Shown here one piece after another: positions 46,284-55,238 of a stretch of DNA of 64,000 bases. This DNA comes from ZC4RG30 sp965652645 (GTDB taxonomy: Bacteria > Pseudomonadota > Gammaproteobacteria > Steroidobacterales > Steroidobacteraceae). The DNA lies in contig CBFGXE010000004.1 of assembly GCA_965652645.1 (NCBI GenBank), forward strand, positions 82,820-146,819. Reading direction: 5' to 3'. Position 1 is the first letter of the stretch. Every line of letters begins with the position of its first letter. Below the pieces are notes generated by a model. It worked only from the letters and a program-made list of their open reading frames with translations, searched no databases and was not told where the DNA came from. The translations under genes and the position numbers were made by a program.

Positions 46284-47825
46284 CTAGATTGCGCCGCGGC
46301 GGCGGGTTCTCAAGGCCCCTCCGGCGGGCACCGCCACCAGCAGCAGGCTGAGCACCAGCACCGGCCAGTTGCCGGTGGCGAGGTAAGGCGTTGCTCCGGT
46401 GCGGGGGATGAACGCCCCGCGCAATACCGTCGATTCGTATTCACGCGCGCGGGCCACCACCCGCCCGTCCGGTGCCACCACGGCCGACACCCCGTCGTTG
46501 GCGGCACGGACCAGGTAGCGCCGCGCCTCCAGCGCCCGCATGCGGGCAATCTGCAGGTGCAGGTGCCGTGCGGGCGAGCGGCCGAACCAGGCATCGTTGG
46601 TCACGGTCACCATGGCGCCGGAAGCCAGGGTCTCCTGCCGCAGGAGGCCGGGGTAGGCATCCTCGTAGCAGATGCTGGTCGCCAGCCGCACGCCGGCGAG
46701 TTCGAACTGCTGCTGGTGCCTGCCCCCGGGCGTGAAATCCGAGAAGGGCAGGTCCAGCAGCCGCAGCCAGTGGCGCACGATGTCCGGCACCGGGAAGAAC
46801 TCGGAAAAGGGCACCAGCTGCCGCTTGTCATAGAACGCCGGGTCACCTGTGCCGAGGGCCAGGATGGAGTTGTAATAGCGATCGTCCGCTTCGGTCGCAC
46901 CGGTTTCGACGCGCATCGCGCCCATCAGGACCGCTGAACCGCGCTTGGCCGCCGCCGACCAGACGTTGGCGATGTAGGTGGAGTACAGGTTGGCCACCTG
47001 CGGCAGCGACGACTCGGGCCAGACGATCAGGTCAGCTCCCAGCGCCTCGCCATGCAGCCGTTCGTAAGTCTCGAGGATGTTCTGCCGGTTGGACTCCTGC
47101 CACTTCAGGTCCTGCGCAATGGCACCCTGCAGGATGGCCACGCTGCGCGCCTCCCCGGCCGGACGCGTCCACTCCACGCCGCGCAGCGCGAGGCCGCAGG
47201 TCCAGGGCAGCACCAGCGCGACCAGCGCCACCGCGCGCACGGTGCCCCGCTCCCGCGCCAGCACCAGCAGCCCGCCGGCGCCAGCCAGCAGCGAGAATGT
47301 CACCAGCGGCACGCCACCCACCGGCGCCAGGCCCGCCAGCCAGGTATCGGTCTGTGAATAGCCCAGCGACAGCCACGGGAAGCCGGTGAGGAACCAGCCG
47401 CGCCACCATTCCACCAGCACCCATGCCGCTGGCACCCAGAGCAGCCGCCCGCCAAGGGAGCCAGGGCGAAGCCACCGGCACACCAGGTAGCCCAGCAGCG
47501 CCTGGTAGGCGGCCATGATCACCACCAGCCCCAGCATGACCAGCAGGGCAACCGGGATGGGGGCCTGGCCGATGGTGCGGATGGAGATGTACAGCCACCA
47601 GGTGCCGCTGGCGTAGAGGCCAAGTCCGAAGAAGAACCCCAGCCATGCCCCCTCGCGCGGCCGATCGCAGCGTGCCCACAGCGCCATCAGCAGCGCCGGC
47701 GCGGCCAGTGCCAGCCACCATTGTCCGAAGGGAGCAAAGGCAAAGGACAGTGCCACGCCACCCAGCAGCGCGAGCGCGCGGCCCGCGCGGATGCGCTGGT
47801 TCCGGGCGGCGGGCTGCTCAGCCAC
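46284..47825 (-). CDS. lnt: apolipoprotein N-acyltransferase
   Basis: Lnt adds the third acyl chain to lipoproteins in the inner membrane. The 513-residue protein has about eight hydrophobic segments, mostly N-terminal. A periplasmic nitrilase domain carries the catalytic Glu in LIVWPESSLPQ near 267, Lys in YDKRQLVPFSEFFPV near 333 and Cys in ATSICYEDAYPGLL near 385, matching the E. coli E267/K335/C387 triad. The start is taken as the GTG at 47825, which overlaps the corC stop and gives the E. coli length (512); a GTG at 47864 is an alternative. Confidence 0.94.
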   Translation of the reverse strand: MAEQPAARNQRIRAGRALALLGGVALSFAFAPFGQWWLALAAPALLMALWARCDRPREGAWLGFFFGLGLYASGTWWLYISIRTIGQAPIPVALLVMLGLVVIMAAYQALLGYLVCRWLRPGSLGGRLLWVPAAWVLVEWWRGWFLTGFPWLSLGYSQTDTWLAGLAPVGGVPLVTFSLLAGAGGLLVLARERGTVRAVALVALVLPWTCGLALRGVEWTRPAGEARSVAILQGAIAQDLKWQESNRQNILETYERLHGEALGADLIVWPESSLPQVANLYSTYIANVWSAAAKRGSAVLMGAMRVETGATEADDRYYNSILALGTGDPAFYDKRQLVPFSEFFPVPDIVRHWLRLLDLPFSDFTPGGRHQQQFELAGVRLATSICYEDAYPGLLRQETLASGAMVTVTNDAWFGRSPARHLHLQIARMRALEARRYLVRAANDGVSAVVAPDGRVVARAREYESTVLRGAFIPRTGATPYLATGNWPVLVLSLLLVAVPAGGALRTRRRGAI

Positions 47826-48690
47826 TCTTGCGCGAGGCGGCCACGGCGTCCGGCACCGTGTCACCGCTTTCCGGCACCGTCACGCGCAGCGCCTCGATGC
47901 GGCGCCGGTCGGCACGCAGCACGCGGAATTCGTAGCCCTCGAGCAGCGCGACCTCGCCCCGGCGCGGCATGCGGCCGAAGTGGCCGGTGACCATGCCGGC
48001 CACCGTGTCGTAGTCATCGTCGGAGAAGCTGGCGCCGAAATATTCATTGAACTCGCCGATGCGCGTGGCGCCGCGCACCTGGAACTGCCGCTCGCCCTCG
48101 CGGCGGATGTTCTTCTCGTCCTCGATGTCGTACTCGTCGTCGATGTCGCCGACGATCTGCTCGATGACGTCTTCCATCGTCACCAGCCCCGCCACGCTGC
48201 CGTATTCATCGATGGCGATGGCCATGTGGTTGCGCCCGGCGCGCAGCTCCTTCAGCAGCACGTTCACGCGCTTGGACTCGGGCACGAACAGCGGCTTCCT
48301 CATCCACTCGCGCAGGTCGAAGCGCGCGTTGGAGCCCAGCGTGTAGAAGCGCAGCAGGTCCTTGGCGAGCAGGATGCCCACCACGTTGTCCCCCTCGGCC
48401 TCGAGCACCGGGAAACGCGAGTGGCCGGAGTCGATGGCCACGGAGAGGATGCGCGCCGCCGGGTCATCCGCGCGCACGCCGATCATCTGGTTGTGCGGCA
48501 CCATGATGTCGCGCACCTGCAGGTCGGCAACGTCGAGCACGCCCTCCACCATCGCCAGCGCGTCGCTGTCGAGCAACCCGTTCTGCGACGAGCTCTTCAG
48601 CACGTCGCGCAGCTGCTCACGGTCCTTGGGAGCCGTGAGGCGGCGGATGCGCCGCATCACCGTATTGCCTGCCCTGTCTTCCTCGCTCAT
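47818..48690 (-). CDS. corC: CorC/HlyC-type protein with CBS domains
   Basis: The 290-residue soluble protein contains a pair of CBS domains at about residues 65-185 (VRDIMVPHNQMIGVRADDPA and VPESKRVNVLLKELRAGRNH). The linker IDEYGSVAGLVTMEDVIEQIVG follows, and a C-terminal CorC/HlyC transporter-associated domain (GEFNEYFGASFSDDDYDTV) ends it. CorC is linked to Mg/Co efflux in enteric bacteria. It lies between ybeY and lnt in the conserved gene order and overlaps both by a few bases. Confidence 0.94.
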   Translation of the reverse strand: MSEEDRAGNTVMRRIRRLTAPKDREQLRDVLKSSSQNGLLDSDALAMVEGVLDVADLQVRDIMVPHNQMIGVRADDPAARILSVAIDSGHSRFPVLEAEGDNVVGILLAKDLLRFYTLGSNARFDLREWMRKPLFVPESKRVNVLLKELRAGRNHMAIAIDEYGSVAGLVTMEDVIEQIVGDIDDEYDIEDEKNIRREGERQFQVRGATRIGEFNEYFGASFSDDDYDTVAGMVTGHFGRMPRRGEVALLEGYEFRVLRADRRRIEALRVTVPESGDTVPDAVAASRKSG

Positions 48691-49235
48691 CGGTTACGTA
48701 CGCGGCCGGTGGCCGCCTCCCGGTAGGGATTCGGAAATCCGAGCCGGCGCAGCACGGCGATCTCGCGCCGTTCCATGCGCGCCGCATCCACCTCGCCTGT
48801 CTCGTGGTCGTAGCCCACCAGGTGCAGCGTGCCGTGCACCACCAGGTGCGCCCAGTGCGCCTTCTCGCTCTTGCGCTGTGCCAGCGCCTCCCGCCGCAGT
48901 ACCGCCGGGCAGATCACCACGTCGCCCAGCGGCCGCGGCTTCACCCGCGGCGCGGGCGTGGCGGGGAAGGCGAGCACGTTGGTGGGCTTGTCCTTGCCGC
49001 GGTAGCGGCGGTTCAGCGCGCGTATGCGCGGCGCGGACACCACCTGCACCGACAGCTCGCAGCCGCGTCCGCGCGGGCCGAGCGCCGCATCGGCCCAGCG
49101 CGCGATCAGCCGCGCCGGTGGCGCCTTGGCGCGCGCCGGCACGTGGCATTCGACGATCAGCGGCGTACGGTCGCGGTTCACGCGCGCCCCCGCGCTCGCG
49201 CGCACGGTCTCTTCATGGTGTGCCGCTTTGTTCAT
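48687..49235 (-). CDS. ybeY: endoribonuclease YbeY
   Basis: YbeY is a zinc-dependent RNase acting in 16S rRNA 3' maturation and 70S quality control. The metal motif HGTLHLVGYDHE near residue 132 gives the family H-x3-H-x5-H pattern. RALNRRYRGKDKPTNVLAFP near 72 is the other signature. The protein has 182 residues from ATG 49235, some 25 more than E. coli at the N-terminus, so a downstream GTG near residue 11 or 20 could be the real start. It overlaps phoH by 23 bases and corC by four. Confidence 0.93.
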   Translation of the reverse strand: MNKAAHHEETVRASAGARVNRDRTPLIVECHVPARAKAPPARLIARWADAALGPRGRGCELSVQVVSAPRIRALNRRYRGKDKPTNVLAFPATPAPRVKPRPLGDVVICPAVLRREALAQRKSEKAHWAHLVVHGTLHLVGYDHETGEVDAARMERREIAVLRRLGFPNPYREAATGRVRNR

Positions 49236-50211
49236 AGGCACGCACGATGCGCTGCACCAGCGGATGCCGCACCACGTCGGCGGCATCGAAATGGGACACC
49301 GCCACGCCGGCGACGCCGGGCAGCACGTCCAGCGCGTGCCTCAGGCCCGAAAGCCTGCCCGCCGGCAGGTCGGTCTGCGTGAGGTCGCCCGTCACCACCG
49401 CGCGCGAGCCGAAGCCGATGCGCGTGAGGAACATCTTCATCTGCTCGGGCGTGGTGTTCTGCGCCTCGTCGAGGATGATGAAGGACTCGTTCAGCGAACG
49501 GCCGCGCATGAAGGCCAGCGGCGCCACCTCGATGATGTTGCGCTCGATGAAGCGGGCCACGCGATCGAAGCCCATCATCTCGTACAGCGCGTCATACATC
49601 GGGCGCAGGTAGGGATCGACCTTCTGCGTGAGGTCGCCGGGCAGGAAGCCCAGCCGCTCGCCCGCCTCCACCGCCGGCCGCACCAGCACGATGCGGCGCA
49701 CGCGCTCGCTGTGCAGCGCCTCCACCGCGCAGGCCACGGCGAGATACGTCTTGCCCGTGCCGGCCGGCCCGATGCCGAAGGTCAGGTCATGGCCGTGGAT
49801 GCTGGCCAGGTACTGCTTCTGGTGCTCCCCGCGCGCGCGGATCAGCCCGCGCGGCACGCGCGCGGCATCATCGCCCGGCAGCGGGATCACCGGCGCGGCG
49901 CGCACGGCGCCGCCCGCCTCCTCCACGCCCTCGTGCTCGCGCAGTGCCAGGTGCACGTCGGGCAGGTCGACCGTGCCGTCATCCTCGGTGAGCACGAAGA
50001 GGTCCTTGAGTACCTGCGCCGCGCCCGTGGCCGCGCCGCCGGTGATGCGGAACTGGTTGCCGCGCCGGCGCACCTCCACGCCCAGGCGCTGCTCCACCAG
50101 GCGCAGGTTCTGGTCCAGCGGGCCGCACAGCGCCGCCAGGCGCTGGTTGTCCTCGGGGATCAGCTCCATTTCCAGGGCCTGCGGCAGCGCTGCGTCGCGG
50201 CGATGTTTCAA
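49213..50211 (-). CDS. ybeZ: PhoH-like ATPase YbeZ
   Basis: The 332-residue P-loop protein is the YbeZ/PhoH-like partner of YbeY. Walker A is FGIGPAGTGKTYLAV near residue 148, VRRIVLVRPAVEAGERLGFL lies near 175 and Walker B is NESFIILDEAQNTTPEQM near 240. The N-terminal ~100 residues form a KH-like region (LRLVEQRLGVEVRRRGN). It probably acts as an ATPase or helicase in rRNA processing. It overlaps miaB by ATGA and is followed by ybeY in the same operon. Confidence 0.94.
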   Translation of the reverse strand: MKHRRDAALPQALEMELIPEDNQRLAALCGPLDQNLRLVEQRLGVEVRRRGNQFRITGGAATGAAQVLKDLFVLTEDDGTVDLPDVHLALREHEGVEEAGGAVRAAPVIPLPGDDAARVPRGLIRARGEHQKQYLASIHGHDLTFGIGPAGTGKTYLAVACAVEALHSERVRRIVLVRPAVEAGERLGFLPGDLTQKVDPYLRPMYDALYEMMGFDRVARFIERNIIEVAPLAFMRGRSLNESFIILDEAQNTTPEQMKMFLTRIGFGSRAVVTGDLTQTDLPAGRLSGLRHALDVLPGVAGVAVSHFDAADVVRHPLVQRIVRAYEQSGTP

Positions 50212-51557
50212 GCGCTGAGCTCCGTGCGTTGCGTGGCCGCCAGCCGGCCGCGCAGCGAGTTGTTGAGCGCCTCGGTGATCTCCACGTCGACGAAGCGGTT
50301 GATCAGCCGCGCATCGCCGTTGAAGTTCACCCAGCGGTTGTTCTCGGTGCGGCCGGCCATCTGCCGCGCGTCGCGGCGCGAGGGCCGCTCCACCAGCACG
50401 CGTTGCACGGTGCCCACCATGCGCTGGCTGATGGCCCGTGCCTGCACGTCCAGCTGCGCCTGCAATCGCGCCAGGCGCTCGCGCTTCACCTCGGCGGGCA
50501 CGTCATCCGGCAGCGAGGCCGCGGGCGTACCCGGGCGGCGGCTGTAGATGAAGCTGAAGGACTGGTCGAAACCGGCCTCGGCGGTGAGTTCCAGCGTCTG
50601 CTGGAAATCCCGCTCGGTCTCGCCGGGGAATCCCACTATCAGGTCGGTGGAGATGCTGATGTCCGGGCGCACCGTGCGCAGCTTGCGCAGCTTCTGCTTG
50701 AACTCCAGCGCGGTGTAACCGCGACGCATCAGCGCCAGGATGCGGTCGGAGCCGCTCTGCACCGGCAGGTGCAGGTGGTCCACCAGCCGCCGCGTCTGCG
50801 CGAAGGCCTCGACCAGCGAGTCGTTGAAGTTCACCGGGTGCGAGGTGGTGAAGCGGATGCGCTCCACCCCGGGCATGGCCGCGATGGCGCGGATCAGCTG
50901 CCCCAGGTCCATGGGCGGCGCGCCCTCTCGCGGCCCTTCGTAGGCATTCACGTTCTGCCCCAGCAGCGTGATCTCGCCCACGCCCTGCGCCACCAGGCCG
51001 CGCACTTCCTCCAGCACCGAGGCCGCCGGCCGGCTCATCTCCTCGCCACGGGTGTAGGGCACCACGCAGTAGCTGCAGAACTTGCTGCAGCCTTCCATCA
51101 CCGACACGAAGGCCGTGGCACCCTCGGCGCGCGGCGCCGGCAGGCGGTCGAACTTCTCGATCTCCGGGAAACTCACGTCCACCTGGGAACGTCCGCTGCG
51201 GCGCAGGTCGGCGAGCATCTGCGGCAGGCGGTGGATGGTCTGCGGCCCGAACACCAGGTCCACGTAGGGCGCGCGGGCCGTGATGGCCTCGCCTTCCTGG
51301 CTGGCCACGCAGCCACCCACGCCGATGATCACGTGCGGGCGTTCGTTCTTCAGCAGGCGCCAGTGGCCCAGCAGCGAATAGACCTTGTCCTCGGCCTTGT
51401 CGCGCACCGAGCAGGTGTTCATCAGCAGGATGTCGGCCGAGGCCTCGTCCGGCGCGGGCTCAAGGCCCTCAACCTGAGAGAGCACGTCCCCCATGCGGGA
51501 GGAGTCGTACTCGTTCATCTGGCAGCCGAAGGTCTTGATGAAATATCGACCGGACAT
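50208..51557 (-). CDS. miaB: tRNA-2-methylthio-N6-dimethylallyladenosine synthase
   Basis: MiaB methylthiolates i6A37 in tRNAs reading UNN codons. The 449-residue radical-SAM enzyme has the first cluster cysteines in FIKTFGCQMNEYDS, MNTCSVRDKAEDK and GVGGCVASQEG. The SAM cluster is MEGCSKFCSYCVVPYTRG near residue 152, and a C-terminal TRAM domain carries VLVERPSRRDARQMAGRTE. ATG 51557 gives the family N-terminus. It starts the miaB-ybeZ-ybeY-corC-lnt run, and a 17-base palindrome lies upstream of its likely -10. Confidence 0.97.
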   Translation of the reverse strand: MSGRYFIKTFGCQMNEYDSSRMGDVLSQVEGLEPAPDEASADILLMNTCSVRDKAEDKVYSLLGHWRLLKNERPHVIIGVGGCVASQEGEAITARAPYVDLVFGPQTIHRLPQMLADLRRSGRSQVDVSFPEIEKFDRLPAPRAEGATAFVSVMEGCSKFCSYCVVPYTRGEEMSRPAASVLEEVRGLVAQGVGEITLLGQNVNAYEGPREGAPPMDLGQLIRAIAAMPGVERIRFTTSHPVNFNDSLVEAFAQTRRLVDHLHLPVQSGSDRILALMRRGYTALEFKQKLRKLRTVRPDISISTDLIVGFPGETERDFQQTLELTAEAGFDQSFSFIYSRRPGTPAASLPDDVPAEVKRERLARLQAQLDVQARAISQRMVGTVQRVLVERPSRRDARQMAGRTENNRWVNFNGDARLINRFVDVEITEALNNSLRGRLAATQRTELSA

Positions 51558-51586
51558 GGAACCTGGAACACGGAACAGGACTGGGG

Positions 51587-51592
51587 ATTCTA
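51587..51592 (-). promoter_or_regulatory. -10 element for the miaB operon
   Basis: On the minus strand TAGAAT matches the -10 consensus at five of six bases and would start transcription about 23 bases before the miaB ATG. The -35 position (about 51610-51615) is poor and falls on the outer half of a 17-base palindrome, which may mean that an activator is needed. Confidence 0.4.
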
Positions 51593-51595
51593 CAG

Positions 51596-51612
51596 ATTGT
51601 GCAATGCACAAT
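51596..51612. promoter_or_regulatory. 17-base palindrome upstream of miaB
   Basis: ATTGTGCA-A-TGCACAAT is a perfect palindrome with a single central base. It lies four bases upstream of the TAGAAT -10 of miaB, over the spacer and -35 region, in an otherwise featureless 224-base gap between miaB and ssb. The position is that of an operator. It does not match the Crp, Fnr or LexA consensus. Confidence 0.5.
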
Positions 51613-51781
51613 GCAGGGCTGCGGAGAGGCGTGGCATGCGCTGGGCGGCTTCCCCTGTGCGACGCAGCAAGGGGCGCGGAGGTGATTGCCCGGGCAGTTG
51701 AACGGACTTGTTGGCCCCGCCCCCCGGGTTGGTGGCAGGATCCGGCTCCCGCCACGTCCTGGATCAAGGGCCCGCGAGGCC

Positions 51782-52240
51782 TCAGAAGGGAATGTCGTCG
51801 TCGAACTCGGCGGCCGACCCGCCGCCCGCCGGCGCCATGCTGGCACCCCGGCTGGAGGGCTCGCGCGTGTCGCGCGTCTCCTGCGGCGCGCCGCCACCAC
51901 CGCCCCGTCCGCCCAGCATCTGCATGTCGCTGGCCACGATCTCGGTGGTGTAGCGGTCGTTGCCCTGCTTGTCCTGCCACTTGCGGGTCTGCAGGCGGCC
52001 CTCGATGTAGACCTGCGAACCCTTGCGCAGGTATTCGGCGGCGATCTCGCCCAGGCGGCTCCACAGCACCACGCTGTGCCACTCGGTGGATTCCTTCTTC
52101 TCGCCGGAGGCCTTGTCGGTCCAGCTGTCGGTGGTGGCGATGCGGATGTTGGTGACCGTCGTGCCGCCCGGCGTGGTGCGGGTTTCCGGGTCCTGCCCCA
52201 GGTTGCCGACCAGAATGACCTTGTTGATGCCGCGTGCCAT
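51782..52240 (-). CDS. ssb: single-stranded DNA-binding protein
   Basis: SSB coats single-stranded DNA in replication, repair and recombination. The 152-residue protein has the OB fold in residues 1-110 (INKVILVGNLGQDPETR, STEWHSVVLWSRLGEIAAEYL and YIEGRLQTRKWQDKQG). A glycine-rich linker follows, and the conserved acidic tip EFDDDIPF recruits partner proteins. ATG 52240 is preceded by AGGGG. It is divergent from uvrA, a common pairing in gammaproteobacteria. Confidence 0.97.
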   Translation of the reverse strand: MARGINKVILVGNLGQDPETRTTPGGTTVTNIRIATTDSWTDKASGEKKESTEWHSVVLWSRLGEIAAEYLRKGSQVYIEGRLQTRKWQDKQGNDRYTTEIVASDMQMLGGRGGGGGAPQETRDTREPSSRGASMAPAGGGSAAEFDDDIPF

Positions 52241-52372
52241 GAGGAACCCCTGTTGAACTGTCGATGTGGAAAGCCTAGCGCCCGCTAACCGCGGCGAGGT
52301 CGTGCATTTTGCCCCGCTTTGGCCCGAATAGGCAGCGCCGGTGCCAGGCAGCCCCGGGCCGCCGGGGACCGC

Positions 52373-52378
52373 TATAGT
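52373..52378 (+). promoter_or_regulatory. possible -10 element for uvrA
   Basis: TATAGT lies 28 bases before the uvrA ATG. The ten-base string TATAGTAGTC is shared with the region before coq7 (532-541). No clear -35 and no CTGT-N8-ACAG LexA box are seen in the ssb/uvrA gap. Confidence 0.3.
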
Positions 52379-52406
52379 AGTCGTTTTCCCTGCACTGGCC
52401 GTCCTC

Positions 52407-55226
52407 ATGGATCTGATCCGCGTCCGCGGCGCCCGCACGCACAATCTGGCCAATATCGACGTCGACCTGCCGCGCGACCGGCTGATAGTCATTACCGGCC
52501 TGTCCGGCTCCGGCAAGTCCTCGCTGGCCTTCGACACCCTCTACGCCGAGGGCCAGCGCCGCTACGTGGAATCGCTGTCGGCCTATGCCCGGCAGTTCCT
52601 GTCGATGATGGACAAGCCGGACGTGGACTCCATCGAGGGCCTCTCGCCGGCCATCGCCATCGAGCAGAAGGCCACCAGCCACAATCCCCGCTCCACCGTC
52701 GGCACGGTCACGGAAATCTACGACTACCTGCGCCTGCTGTATGCCCGCGCCGGCATCCCGCGCTGCCCCGATCACGGCATCGACCTCACCGCGCAGACCG
52801 TGAGCCAGATGGTGGACCAGGTGCTGAAGCTGCCGGAAGGCGAGAACTGCCTGCTGCTGGCGCCGCTGGTGTCGGCGCGCAAGGGCGAGCACCACGAGGT
52901 GGTCGCCGAGCTCGGCGCGCAGGGTTTCGTGCGCGTGCGGGTGGACGGAACGGTACATGAGCTGGATGCCGTTCCGGCGCTCGACGCGCGGCGCAAGCAC
53001 GACATCGAGGCCGTGGTCGACCGCTTCAAGGTGCGTCCCGACATCTCCCAGCGCCTGTCGGAATCCTTCGAGACGGCATTGCGCCTCGGCAAGGGCGTGG
53101 CCCGCCTGGCCTTTGCCAGCGGCAAGCGCGAGGAGCTGGTCTTCTCCAGCCTGCATGCCTGTCCTGCCTGCGGCTACAGCGTGCCGCAGCTGGAGCCGAA
53201 GATGTTCTCCTTCAACAGTCCCGCCGGCGCCTGCACGGCCTGCGACGGGCTTGGCTACCAGGAATTCTTCGATCCACAGCGCGTGCTCACGCATCCGCAG
53301 CTTTCCCTCGCGGGGGGTGCGATCCGCGGCTGGGACCGCCGCAATGCCTGGTATTTCCAGATGCTCCAGGCCCTGGCGAGCCACTACCGGTTCGACGCGG
53401 AAACACCCTGGACGAAGCTGCCGGAGAAGGTGAGGCAGGTGATCCTGCACGGCAGCGGCGACACGGAGATCGAGTTCCGCCACATCGATGCGCGCGGGCG
53501 CACCGTGAAGCGCCGCAATCCCTTCGAGGGCATCCTGCCCAACATGGAACGGCGTTATCGCGAGACCGAATCGGCGACGGTGCGCGAGGAACTGGGCAAG
53601 TTCCGCGGCACGCGCCGCTGCCCGGAATGCCAGGGTACGCGCCTCAACGCCACCGCAAGGCACGTGCACGTGGCCGATGCCACCCTGCCACAGGTGGCCG
53701 AGCTGTCGGTGGCGCGCGCCATGGAACATTTCAACGGGCTGGCGGTGAGCGGCTGGCGCGGGGAGATTGCCGCGCGCATCGTGAAGGAGGTGGCCGACCG
53801 GCTGCGTTTCCTCGTGGACGTGGGCCTGGACTACCTCACGCTCGACCGCAGCGCCGAGACGCTCTCGGGCGGCGAGGCGCAACGCATCCGCCTCGCCAGC
53901 CAGGTGGGCTCCGGCCTGACCGGCGTGCTGTACATCCTCGATGAACCCTCCATCGGCCTGCACCAGCGCGACAACCAGCGCCTGCTGGCCACGCTGCAGC
54001 GGCTGCGCGACCTGGGCAACACGGTGCTGGTGGTGGAGCATGACGAGGAAGCCATCCTCGCCGCCGACCACGTGCTGGACATCGGCCCGGGTGCCGGCGT
54101 GCACGGTGGCCGCATCGTGGCGCAGGGAACGCCGGCCCAGGTGCGCGACAACGCCGCCTCGCTCACCGGCGACTATCTCTCGGGACGACGCCGCATCCCC
54201 GTGCCCGCCGTGCGCACGCCGCGCCAGCCCGACCTCGCGATCCGCATTGCCGGTGCCTCGGCCAACAACCTGAAGGGCGTGACCGCGGAGTTCCCCATCG
54301 GGCTGTTCACCTGCGTCACCGGCGTATCCGGCTCGGGCAAGTCCACCCTCGTGAACGACACGCTCTACGCCGGTGTCGCCCGCCACCTGGGCCTTACCGG
54401 TTTTGATGCGCCGAAAGCCAGCTCCATCGATGGGCTGGAACACATCGACCGGGTGATCGACATCGACCAGAGCCCCATCGGCCGCACGCCACGCTCCAAT
54501 CCCGCCACCTACACCGGGCTTTTCGCGCCACTGCGCGAGCTGTTCGCGCAGGTGCCGGAGGCGCGCGCGCGTGGTTACGGCCCCGGCCGTTTCAGCTTCA
54601 ACGTGAAGGGCGGGCGCTGCGAGGCCTGCCAGGGCGATGGCGTGATCCGCGTGGAGATGCACTTCCTGCCCGACGTCTACGTGCCCTGCGACGTGTGCCA
54701 GGGGCGGCGCTACAACCGCGAGACGCTGGAGATCCGCTACCGCGGCAGGAACATCCACGAAGTGCTGCAGATGACCATCGAGGAGGCACATGCCTTCTTC
54801 GCCGCGGTGCCGATGATCGCCGGCAAGCTGCAGACGCTGGTGGACGTGGGGCTGGGTTACATCCAGCTCGGGCAGAACGCCACCACCCTCTCGGGCGGCG
54901 AGGCGCAGCGCGTGAAGCTGGCGCGCGAGCTGGCCAAGCGGGCCACCGGCCGCACGCTCTACATCCTGGATGAACCCACCACCGGGCTGCACTTCCATGA
55001 CGTGGCGCAACTGCTCACCGTGCTGCACCGCCTGCGCGACCAGGGCAACACGGTGGTGGTGATCGAACACAACCTCGACGTGGTGAAGACCGCCGACTGG
55101 ATCATCGACCTGGGTCCCGGCGGGGGCACGCATGGCGGCCGGCTGGTGGCGGCTGGCACGCCGGAAGAACTTCCCGAAAGCGCGGAATCCGAGACCGCGC
55201 GTTTCCTGGCGCCGCTGCTGGCCTGA
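52407..55226 (+). CDS. uvrA: excinuclease ABC subunit A
   Basis: UvrA recognises DNA damage and loads UvrB in nucleotide excision repair. The 939-residue protein has two ABC ATPase units: Walker A GLSGSGKSS at residues 31-39 and GVSGSGKST near 639, with signatures ETLSGGEAQRI near 485 and TTLSGGEAQRV near 830. Zinc modules include CPACGYSVPQ near 252 and CEACQGDG with CDVCQGRRYN near 740. Length equals E. coli UvrA (940). Start ATG 52407 gives the typical MDLIRVRGARTHNL. Confidence 0.98.
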   Translation: MDLIRVRGARTHNLANIDVDLPRDRLIVITGLSGSGKSSLAFDTLYAEGQRRYVESLSAYARQFLSMMDKPDVDSIEGLSPAIAIEQKATSHNPRSTVGTVTEIYDYLRLLYARAGIPRCPDHGIDLTAQTVSQMVDQVLKLPEGENCLLLAPLVSARKGEHHEVVAELGAQGFVRVRVDGTVHELDAVPALDARRKHDIEAVVDRFKVRPDISQRLSESFETALRLGKGVARLAFASGKREELVFSSLHACPACGYSVPQLEPKMFSFNSPAGACTACDGLGYQEFFDPQRVLTHPQLSLAGGAIRGWDRRNAWYFQMLQALASHYRFDAETPWTKLPEKVRQVILHGSGDTEIEFRHIDARGRTVKRRNPFEGILPNMERRYRETESATVREELGKFRGTRRCPECQGTRLNATARHVHVADATLPQVAELSVARAMEHFNGLAVSGWRGEIAARIVKEVADRLRFLVDVGLDYLTLDRSAETLSGGEAQRIRLASQVGSGLTGVLYILDEPSIGLHQRDNQRLLATLQRLRDLGNTVLVVEHDEEAILAADHVLDIGPGAGVHGGRIVAQGTPAQVRDNAASLTGDYLSGRRRIPVPAVRTPRQPDLAIRIAGASANNLKGVTAEFPIGLFTCVTGVSGSGKSTLVNDTLYAGVARHLGLTGFDAPKASSIDGLEHIDRVIDIDQSPIGRTPRSNPATYTGLFAPLRELFAQVPEARARGYGPGRFSFNVKGGRCEACQGDGVIRVEMHFLPDVYVPCDVCQGRRYNRETLEIRYRGRNIHEVLQMTIEEAHAFFAAVPMIAGKLQTLVDVGLGYIQLGQNATTLSGGEAQRVKLARELAKRATGRTLYILDEPTTGLHFHDVAQLLTVLHRLRDQGNTVVVIEHNLDVVKTADWIIDLGPGGGTHGGRLVAAGTPEELPESAESETARFLAPLLA

Positions 55227-55238
55227 GCCAGCGTCCGC

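Noticed and set aside
52275..55133. 952-codon open frame on the minus strand opposite uvrA
   Set aside because: It is an antisense shadow of uvrA with biased composition and no start context. The uvrA motifs are unambiguous.
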